NCBI GenBank assembly: GCA_963798795.1
Contig: CAWCUZ010000002.1
Span: forward strand, 1,240,001-1,304,000
DNA length: 64,000 nucleotides
Source of the DNA: CAWCUZ01 sp963798795
Lineage (GTDB): Bacteria; Acidobacteriota; Vicinamibacteria; Vicinamibacterales; SCN-69-37
Reading direction: 5' to 3'
Shown here one piece after another: positions 16,937 through 28,410 of this stretch. The position numbers and the translations under genes are program-made. The stretch's first letter is position 1, and each line of letters opens with the position of its first letter. Under the pieces are notes generated by a model that worked only from the letters and a program-made list of their open reading frames with translations, was not told where the DNA came from and did not search any database.

Positions 16937-17049
16937 GGGGACGGGACTTTTTTCCACAGATCTGGCGGGATGGGGGACAGAGGTTGGCCGACATGGGTCA
17001 AGCTCTGTCCCTGAATCGGCTGGATCTGTGGAAAGAAGTCCCGTCCCCC
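16936..17049. repeat. REP doublet (REPIN), same family as the RAYT element
   Basis: This is an inverted pair of REP units. The outer arms GGGGGACGGGACTTTTTTCC (from 16936) and GGAAAGAAGTCCCGTCCCCC (ending 17049) match with one difference, and the inner parts carry CTCTGTCCC on both sides. The unit is the same as those flanking the transposase at 31796: a CTCTGTCCC block, then ATCTGTGGAAA, then AGTCCCGTCCC. GCGGTAG occurs just before the left arm and again three bases after the right arm, possibly a target duplication or chance. The element has no coding capacity and is presumably mobilised in trans. Confidence 0.8.
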
Positions 17050-17307
17050 GGGCGGTAGGAGAGGGGATATTGGGCCCACGCGCGTTGGGGCAGCCAGCAT
17101 GCCCGACGCGGCGAGCAGCATCGCCGGACCGCGGAAACGTCCAGCAGCGATCATGCGCGAGATCTCCGTTAGGCGCAGCCGCACGCGGTAAGGCGCAAGC
17201 CCAGTACCACCGCGCGGCCGGCGCGCGGCCCGGTCCGACCGGTCGACCGATTGCCGGCTGTCCGTTCGCGCGGACGCCCGGACGCCGGCTGATGCTACGA
17301 TCCCGGC

Positions 17308-17811
17308 ATGGCTGCTCAGGTGTCGTTCGATGTCACGTCGGGCGTCGATCTCCAGGAAGTCGACAACGCCGTCAATCAGGCGCGTAAGGAGATCGGCCAG
17401 CGCTACGACTTCAAGGGATCGAAAGCCGCCATCGACTTCAAGCGCGCCGAGAACACGATCGACCTGGTCGCCGACGACAACTTCAAAATGGAAGCGGTCT
17501 GGGAGATCCTGCAGACCCGGATGGTCCGGCGGGGCGTCCCGGTCAAGAACCTGAAGGCTTCCGACGTCGAGCCCATGGCGGGCGGCCTCGTCAAGCGTAC
17601 GATTACGCTCCAGCAGGGCATCCCGTCGGAGGCCGCGCGCGAGATCGTGAAGTTCGTCAAGGATCAGAAGCTCAAGAAGGTCCAGGTGGCCATCCAGGGC
17701 GACCAGCTCCGCGTGTCGTCGGCCTCGAAGGACGAACTGCAGAACGCCATCCGCCTCCTGAAGGGCCAGGACTTCGGACTCGAGCTGCAGTTCGGCAACT
17801 ACCGGGAGTAG
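17308..17811 (+). CDS. yajQ: YajQ-family nucleotide-binding protein
   Basis: This 167-residue protein matches the YajQ family over its whole length: FDVTSGVDLQEVDNAVNQA, RYDFKGSKA, KMEAVWEILQTRMVRRGVP and a C-terminal LLKGQDFGLELQFGNYR. The two ferredoxin-like halves are typical. Family members bind cyclic di-GMP or nucleic acid and influence transcription in some bacteria. It is a single gene. A TACGAT box sits at 17296-17301, 6 nt before the ATG, and there is no Shine-Dalgarno sequence, so a leaderless message is likely. Confidence 0.95.
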   Translation: MAAQVSFDVTSGVDLQEVDNAVNQARKEIGQRYDFKGSKAAIDFKRAENTIDLVADDNFKMEAVWEILQTRMVRRGVPVKNLKASDVEPMAGGLVKRTITLQQGIPSEAAREIVKFVKDQKLKKVQVAIQGDQLRVSSASKDELQNAIRLLKGQDFGLELQFGNYRE

Positions 17812-17850
17812 GCGCGGGTCCGAGCATTCGCCGGAACTACAATAGGGCCC

Positions 17851-19086
17851 ATGCAAAGCAGACGAGTCGCCGTCTGGCTGGCCGGTGGCCTCGCTCTGGC
17901 TGCGGCGCTGCTCGCCCGGCCCGCAGCGATCGCCCCCGCCGCAGGGCAGCGCGGCGGCCGCGGAGGCAGCGGCGTTCCCACCCAACCGGGACAGGAATGC
18001 CCGCCGGGCATGACGATGGTGCGGCCCGGGAACTGTCAGGCCCCCGAGGGTCCGATCCCGAGCATTGTGGACTATCGTCCCCACTCGACGCTCCTGACCC
18101 CGGAGCACCTCGTGCCGACGGCGAAGTATCCGGCGATCGACTTTCACGGGCACCCGCAGGGACGCCTGAACTCGGCTGACACGTTCGCCGGGCTCGTCGC
18201 CGACCTCGACCGGCTGAACGTCCGTCTGATGGTGAGCGCGGACAACCTGACCGGCGACCGTCTCGAGCGCGCCGTTCAGGTCGTCCAGACCTCTCCCACA
18301 CCGGGCCGTGTGCGCATGCTCGCCGGCATCGACCTGCGCGAGGTCGGTCCCGGGTGGGCGGAGCGCGCTCTGGCGGAGCTCGATGCGGACGTCAAGGCTG
18401 GCGCGGTCGGAGTCGGCGAAGTCCCCAAGAGCTTCGGCATGAGCATCCGCAAGGCGGACGGATCGCGGCTTGCGATCGACGACCCGGAGCTCGATCCGAT
18501 CTGGGAGGCCTGCGCTCGGCTGAACATCCCGGTGTTCATCCACACGGCCGACCCCCAGGAGTTCTTTCAACCGATCGACATGCACAACGAGCGCTGGCTC
18601 GAGCTCTCGTTGTTCGCCAACCGCCGGTATCCGCCCGGATCGCTATCCCGCGTTCGAACAGTTGCTGGCCGAACGCGACAGCCTGTTCGAGCGGCACCCG
18701 AAGACGCGGTTCGTCGCCGCGCACCTGGGCTGGCTCGGCAACGATCTGGACCGGCTCGGCAGGCTGCTCGACGAGATGCCGAACGTCTACACGGAAGTGG
18801 GGGCCGTGCTGTACGACCTCGGCCGCCAGCCGCGCGGCGCGCACGACTTCCTCGTGAAGTACCAGGACCGCGTGCTCTTCGGGAAGGACGCCTTCGAGCC
18901 GACCGAATACCCGTACTACTGGCGCGTCTTCGAGACCGCGGACGAGTACTTCGACTACTACCGCGACTATCACGCGTTCTGGAAGCTGTACGGCCTGGAT
19001 CTGCCGGACGTCGTGCTGAAGAAGCTCTACTACCAGAACGCGCTGCGGATCACGCCGGGGCTCCCCGGACCGGCTGGCCCAACTGA
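17851..19086 (+). CDS. Exported amidohydrolase (metal-dependent), frameshifted
   Basis: This is a TIM-barrel amidohydrolase of the amidohydrolase-2 type with a signal peptide (about 1-33, ending AAG). The metal-binding start IDFHGHPQGRLN, the later HTADPQEFF, then FVAAHLGWLGND and the catalytic VLFGKDAFEPTEYPYYW are all present. The frame breaks at the CCC run 18634-18636: deleting one base gives PPDRYPAFEQLLAERD and continues correctly. A second single-base shift near 19065 is suspected, because the natural-looking end PRTGWPN lies in the original frame at 19086. As read, the second frame runs on into the TPR gene. A TACAAT box 7 nt before the ATG suggests leaderless initiation. Confidence 0.78.
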   Translation: MQSRRVAVWLAGGLALAAALLARPAAIAPAAGQRGGRGGSGVPTQPGQECPPGMTMVRPGNCQAPEGPIPSIVDYRPHSTLLTPEHLVPTAKYPAIDFHGHPQGRLNSADTFAGLVADLDRLNVRLMVSADNLTGDRLERAVQVVQTSPTPGRVRMLAGIDLREVGPGWAERALAELDADVKAGAVGVGEVPKSFGMSIRKADGSRLAIDDPELDPIWEACARLNIPVFIHTADPQEFFQPIDMHNERWLELSLFANRRYPPGSLSRVRTVAGRTRQPVRAAPEDAVRRRAPGLARQRSGPARQAARRDAERLHGSGGRAVRPRPPAARRARLPREVPGPRALREGRLRADRIPVLLARLRDRGRVLRLLPRLSRVLEAVRPGSAGRRAEEALLPERAADHAGAPRTGWPN

Positions 19087-19194
19087 GCGACGACGGGCTC
19101 GGCCCTCGGCTTTCGCCCCCCGCCCGGCGTGGCAGTCGACCGGCTCCCGCGCCGGCCCTTGCAGCCACCGGGGTCCTGTTGCGACAATCGGCCC

Positions 19195-20170
19195 ATGCTC
19201 CGACAACTTTCTCGTCACTCGACCGGGCGCGCGGCCTTCGCGGCCGTGGCGCTGTTCCTCCTTGCGAGCCCGCTGGCAGCCGGACAACGCGGCGGCCGGG
19301 GCGGAATCCGCGAACGTGCAGCAGGCGTCGCAGTTCATCCGCGACGGCAAGCCGGATGAGGCCCTGGCGGCGGTGCGGCGCGAGCTCCAGGCCGATCCCG
19401 ATTCCACCCAGGCCGCCAGTCTGCTCGACACCCTCGGACACGGCGCCGAGGCGCAGCCGATTTTTCAGCGCGCGATCGATGCGGCCCCCGACGCGCAGGC
19501 GAAAGCCAACGCGCAGCGCGCCATGGCGATGTCGTATGCCTTCGAGGGCGACTGCGCCAACACGGTGAAGTTCGAGCAGATGGTCATCGACTACTGGAAG
19601 ACGCGTGAGCCGGCCGAGCCGCAGAACGCGTTCTATCAGGAAGGGGAGATGGCCGACGAGGGGGCGCGTGTCTGCGTGGACTCGGGCGACCTCGACACCG
19701 GCGAGCACTGGTACCGCATGGGCTACGAAATGGGCGTCAAGGAGCCCGGCAATCAGACGCATCCCAAGAGTCTCTGGGATTACCGGCTGGCGCACGCGCT
19801 CGGGCGGATTGCCGCCCGACGCGGCAACGCCGCTGAAGCGCGGCGTCAGGTCGCCGCCGCGCGGCAGGCGCTCGACAGCGATCCCGAGATGGCGGCGCAG
19901 CAGGAGCGGTTCTTCCCGTACCTCACGGGGTATGTCGCGCTCTACCTGGGCGACTTGAAGACCGCCGAGGCGGATCTCACGCGCACGGTCGACATGCAGG
20001 GCAACCAGAGCGACCCGTTCATGCGCTGCCTTCTGGGGATGACCTACGAGAAGCTGGGACGCGCAGGCGAGGCGAAGGCAGCCTACGAGCAGGCCTTCCT
20101 GCAGGCGACCGCGCACAATCCACCGGCCGCGTTCGCCCGGCGGTTCGCGCGCGAGAAACTCGGCCGCTGA
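19195..20170 (+). CDS. Exported TPR-repeat protein, frameshifted
   Basis: ATG 19195 opens a signal peptide (AAFAAVALFLLASPLAAG). The mature part lies one frame over, from AESANVQQASQFIRDGKPDEALAAV to the stop at 20170. One missing base near 19300 would join them, giving about 325 residues. The mature part is made of tetratricopeptide-type helices: DEALAAVRRELQADPDS, GEHWYRMGYEMGV, GDLKTAEADLTRTV and GRAGEAKAAYEQAF. It is probably a periplasmic scaffold of unknown partner. The GACAAT box 6 nt upstream of the start is a weaker version of the leaderless pattern. Confidence 0.7.
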
Positions 20171-20219
20171 GGACCGTCAGCCGACGCGTCCCTCGCACGA
20201 CATGCGACGACCAGGCATG

Positions 20220-20258
20220 AAAGGGAAAGGGCCGCTCGTCCTCTCGGACGAGCGGCCC
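20220..20258 (-). terminator. Rho-independent terminator of the rRNA operon
   Basis: GGCCGCTCGTCC and GGACGAGCGGCC (20231-20258) form a 12-bp perfect stem with a 4-nt loop, followed on the minus strand by CTTTCCCTTTC. It lies just beyond the 5S gene and ends the rrn transcript. It also faces the TPR gene and could stop that too. Confidence 0.85.
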
Positions 20259-20285
20259 CTCGGACGAGCGGCGCTCGAAAATAAT

Positions 20286-20401
<116 letters not shown>

Positions 20402-20697
20402 AAACGTAAACTTGCGTCGGGGGCCTCCCCCCGCGCGGCGCCTCCAGCGCCGCGGCAATCAAAATGTGGCGGCGGAACATACGCCCGCCGGCACCAGCGG
20501 ACGCGTCGCGTCGGAGCGCGCCGCCCCCGCAATAGCGGAGTGCCCGCCTTCGCGAGCCACGTTGATGGCTCGCCTCGGCGGGTCCGCCACAACGGCCGGC
20601 GACGCCAGCCAGCGATAGCGGAAAATATCCTGCAAACGGCAGTTTCTCGTCACCACACACGCGGATGATTCCGTGTGTCGGGCACAAAAAAATCAAT
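20402..20697 (-). other. 23S-5S spacer with 23S processing arm
   Basis: This spacer has no gene. The segment 20622-20645 is complementary to 23831-23853 on the other side of 23S, with a single G-U pair, and forms the long processing stem normally cut by RNase III. The rest is GC-rich and shows nothing I recognise. Confidence 0.75.
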
Positions 20698-23686
<2,989 letters not shown>

Positions 23687-24023
23687 TGGAAGACTCCTGA
23701 CACCTGAATCCGCGCCCCTCAATCGCCTCCCGTCGATCACTCGACGGTCGACCCGTGCGGGATGCCGATTCTAGCGCCAGCGCCTTCCCACCCTCACTTG
23801 GAAACACTGCGTGTTTCTTTGTGGATCGGAAAAACTACCGTTTGCAGGATATTCACTTGTCAAAGACCAGCCGGGGGACACGCGTCCCGCCGGAACCCTC
23901 ACGCCGTCGCGGGCCGGCTCCCCTTCGGGCCCCGCGCCGCTCCGGCGGGGCGCGCCATCCGGGCGCGCCGAATCTTTCGGCCAACCCTCGCCTGGCTCGC
24001 CCACGCGGGCGGTCAGCGAAGGC
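23687..24023 (-). other. tRNA-Ala/23S internal spacer
   Basis: No gene is seen. The segment 23831-23853 is the 5' arm of the 23S processing stem. The remainder is GC-rich spacer without repeats I can identify. Confidence 0.7.
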
Positions 24024-24099
24024 TGGTGGAGAATACCGGGCTCGAACCGGTGACCTCCTGGTTGCAAACCAGGCGCTCTCCCAGCTGAGCTAATTCCCC
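24024..24099 (-). tRNA. tRNA-Ala (UGC)
   Basis: This is a 76-nt cloverleaf on the minus strand with acceptor GGGGAAT / ATTCTCC, anticodon stem CCTGG/CCAGG with loop TTTGCAA (anticodon TGC), TpsiC arm GGTTCGAGCC, and an encoded CCA end. It sits in the 16S-23S spacer, as is usual. Confidence 0.97.
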
Positions 24100-24308
24100 T
24101 CCCACGGGCCGGCAGCGGCCCGGTTACGTCCGGTGCGGCATCTCCGATGGGTTGGGTCTGAACGAGAGGGATGGCGGACGACGTGAGGCGGGCATCCAGG
24201 TCGGACTCCGACGCGCGTACTGTCCATCAACCGCTCGGCTTCAGCAAACATCCCTCCGCACCGTCACACGCGCATGCCTTCCGTCTGTCCGGGTCCGCCA
24301 GCTGAGTC
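24100..24308 (-). other. Spacer between tRNA-Ile and tRNA-Ala
   Basis: About 209 bp of transcribed spacer; no gene or clear motif is seen. Confidence 0.7.
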
Positions 24309-26088
<1,780 letters not shown>

Positions 26089-26354
26089 AAAGGTGTTCGC
26101 CCCGCCTTGCGGCGGAGCCGAACGCTTCAACCCGATCGCCTGTTGATTGGCTCTCGGATTCATCCCCACGCCGATGCTCGTCACCGAAGCGGCGAGCGAA
26201 GGCAGGGGCCGTTCAAGTCATGAGTGGTTGGACGCCAGAAAGCGCCCCCACCCGCTGATACTCGACGGGCTGTGCTTGCACGTTCTATCCAGTTTTCAAA
26301 GAACCGAAGCCACCCTCTCTGCGGCCTCGACCGTCGAGAGGCGAACCTTCCAAC

Positions 26355-26383
26355 TTTACAACAGAGCCAAGGACCAGGTCAAG
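26355..26383 (-). promoter_or_regulatory. rrn promoter P2
   Basis: On the minus strand TTGACC (26383-26378) is followed by a 17-bp spacer and TGTAAA (26360-26355). It lies about 270 bp before the 16S gene. Confidence 0.6.
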
Positions 26384-26705
26384 CACCTTCGCCCAAATCT
26401 TCGCCCCCGCACTGCCGCCCGACCCCGAAGAGCCGGGGGCGAGTGAGCCGTTTCTTACTCCTCCCGTGCTCTTCGCACGCCGCGTTTCCAGCCCAGCAAC
26501 GCCGGGCCGGACCCGCCTGGCACCGCCAGAAACCCGCCCCGGGATCCGCCAGAAACGGACCGGAAACGAGTCCCGAAAACCGCGTCACAGGGTGTCGACT
26601 CGTGCCGAGCGCTGACCGACTGGGCGGGTCCGGTGACCGCGGCTGGGCCGCCGGCACGCAGTCGTGCCTTCACAGATCACCGGCCGAACACGCTCAGGAT
26701 CTTTC

Positions 26706-26734
26706 ACGATACGACCGGTGCCTGGGGCTGTCAA
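26706..26734 (-). promoter_or_regulatory. rrn promoter P1
   Basis: On the minus strand TTGACA (26734-26729) is followed by a 17-bp spacer and TATCGT (26711-26706). It is close to consensus, just downstream of tyrS, and reads towards 16S. Confidence 0.65.
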
Positions 26735-26779
26735 GTTTTGCACCGGGCTGCAGCATCGGGCAGGCCACCGAAGACCCCT

Positions 26780-28003
26780 TCAGGAACCGCGGACGAGCGT
26801 GACCCGCACGGCACGGCGCCCCACTTCCAGCAGCCTCGGCTCCCCCGAGGGCGCGAGCCGGAGGCGAATATCGGTGACCTTCTCCCCGTCGATCCGGACG
26901 CCCCCCTGGGCGATCTTGCGCGACGCTTCGCTCGTCGAGGCCGCGTTACTCGTCGCCACCAGCAGTCGGGGCAGGGTCAACGTACCCTCCGGAATTTCCA
27001 GCGTCACATGCTCCAGTTCGACCGCTCCCAGGTCGCCCCGCGCGAACCGGGCGTCGAAGCTCTCGGCCGCCTGCCGTGCGGCGGCCGGCGAGTGGAAGCC
27101 GGCAACGACCAGCTCCGCCAGCTCCACTTTGGCCCGCTTGGGATGCAGGCTGCCAGCGGCAACAGCCTGCCGTTTCGCGTCGATCTCGGCTGACGACAGG
27201 TCCGTGAGCAACAGATAGTACCGCCACATCAGCTCGTCGTCGATCGACATCAGCTTGCCGAACATCTCGTCCGCCGGCTCCGTCACGCCGACGTAATTGC
27301 GCAGGCTCTTCGACATCTTCTCGACGCCGTCGAGCCCTTCGAGCAGCGGCGTCGTCATCACCACCTGGGCCTCGAGCCCGTAGCTCGGCATGACGTCGCG
27401 GCCGACGTTGAGGTTGAAGAGCTGATCGGTCCCGCCCAGTTCCACGTCCGCCTGCAGGAAGACCGAGTCATAGGCCTGGGCGAGCGGATACAGGAACTCG
27501 TGGATCGCGATCGGCTTGTGCGCTTCGTAGCGCTGCTTGAAATCACGCCGCTCCAGCATCTGCGCCACGTTGTAACGCGCGGCCAGCCGGACCATCCCCT
27601 CCGAACCCAGCGGCCCGAGCCAGCGGGAATTGAAGTCGACGACCGTGCGCTCCGGGTCGAGCACCTTGAACACCTGCTTCTTGTACGTTTCCGCGTTCGC
27701 CGCAATCTCGTCGCCGGTGAGCGGCGGCCGGGTCTTGGAGCGCCCGGTGGGGTCCCCAATGAGCCCGGTGAAATCGCCGATGACGAAGATCACGCGGTGC
27801 CCGAGGTCCTGGAAGTGCTTCATCTTCCGGAGCAGGACCGTGTGGCCAAGGTGCAGATCGGGCGCGGTCGGATCGAAGCCGACCTTCACGGCGAGCGGCG
27901 TTCCGGCCGAGACGGACCGCTCCAGCTTGGACCGAAGCTCGCCCGGCCGGACGACATCCACACAGCCCTTGGTGAGGTAGCCGATCTGCTCGTCAACGGT
28001 CAT
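26780..28003 (-). CDS. tyrS: Tyrosine--tRNA ligase
   Basis: This class I aminoacyl-tRNA synthetase charges tRNA-Tyr. The 407 residues include the HIGH-type motif HLGH (about 51-54), the tyrosine-binding region with YPLAQAYDSVFLQADVELGGTDQ, the KMSKS loop (KMSKSLRNYVGV, about 233-237), and a C-terminal S4-like RNA-binding domain (EASRKIAQGGVRIDGEKV). The length and GDFTGLIGDPTGRSKTRP block fit the longer TyrRS subgroup. It lies upstream of the rRNA operon on the same strand, with the rrn promoter P1 just past its stop codon. Confidence 0.96.
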   Translation of the reverse strand: MTVDEQIGYLTKGCVDVVRPGELRSKLERSVSAGTPLAVKVGFDPTAPDLHLGHTVLLRKMKHFQDLGHRVIFVIGDFTGLIGDPTGRSKTRPPLTGDEIAANAETYKKQVFKVLDPERTVVDFNSRWLGPLGSEGMVRLAARYNVAQMLERRDFKQRYEAHKPIAIHEFLYPLAQAYDSVFLQADVELGGTDQLFNLNVGRDVMPSYGLEAQVVMTTPLLEGLDGVEKMSKSLRNYVGVTEPADEMFGKLMSIDDELMWRYYLLLTDLSSAEIDAKRQAVAAGSLHPKRAKVELAELVVAGFHSPAAARQAAESFDARFARGDLGAVELEHVTLEIPEGTLTLPRLLVATSNAASTSEASRKIAQGGVRIDGEKVTDIRLRLAPSGEPRLLEVGRRAVRVTLVRGS

Positions 28004-28051
28004 CGAGCGTCAGCTTACTCCACGAATCCGCCGGATACGGACCACGCCGTG

Positions 28052-28073
28052 ATTATCCCTACATTGTGATAAT
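28052..28073 (+). promoter_or_regulatory. Putative PadR operator overlapping -10 box
   Basis: ATTATC and GATAAT form inverted arms with a 10-bp centre (CCTACATTGT) at 28052-28073. GATAAT also serves as a -10 box 10 nt before the padR start. PadR regulators usually bind such AT-rich palindromes in their own promoters, so autorepression is inferred. Confidence 0.5.
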
Positions 28074-28083
28074 ATGCACCGGC

Positions 28084-28410
28084 ATGACGGAATGGCTGGG
28101 CGAGTTCGAACAGTTCGTGCTCTTTGCCGTCGTTCAACTGGAGCCCGCCGCGTACGGCGCGCCGATCCGCCAGATGATCGAGGAGCGGGCGGGCCAATCC
28201 GTGTCGTCCGGGGCCCTTTACACGACGCTCGATCGACTCGAGCGCCGCGGCCTGGTCACCTCCTCGTGGGGCGAACCGACTCCCGAACGCGGCGGCAAGC
28301 GCAAACGCTACTACACGCTGCGCCCGGCAGGCCGTGAGGCGCTGTCGCGGACCTGGCAGGCCATGCGCGCCATCGCGCGCGGCGCGGTACCGAGACTGGA
28401 GCGGTCATGA
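28084..28410 (+). CDS. PadR-family transcriptional regulator
   Basis: This 108-residue winged-helix repressor matches the PadR family: FEQFVLFAVVQL, GAPIRQMIEE, SSGALYTTLDRLERRGLV, and GKRKRYYTLRPAGREAL. It overlaps the start of the permease gene by ATGA, an arrangement very common in Acidobacteriota, and probably controls that operon. ATG 28084 is chosen over upstream starts because family alignment begins near EWLGEFEQ. The ligand is unknown. Confidence 0.92.
   Translation: MTEWLGEFEQFVLFAVVQLEPAAYGAPIRQMIEERAGQSVSSGALYTTLDRLERRGLVTSSWGEPTPERGGKRKRYYTLRPAGREALSRTWQAMRAIARGAVPRLERS

Larger units (their letters stand above)
26089..26779 (-). promoter_or_regulatory. rRNA operon leader and upstream region
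   Basis: This gene-free stretch between tyrS and 16S holds two promoters (given separately) and the 5' arm of the 16S processing stem at 26278-26301. No open frame with coding character is seen. The far promoter would add about 620 nt of leader and the near one about 260 nt. Confidence 0.7.

Noticed and set aside
18662..20170. Single fusion protein of amidohydrolase C-terminus and TPR repeats
   Set aside because: The join lies in a non-conserved, Pro/Arg-rich stretch, and a proper start with signal peptide for the TPR protein lies inside it. Frameshifts explain it better.
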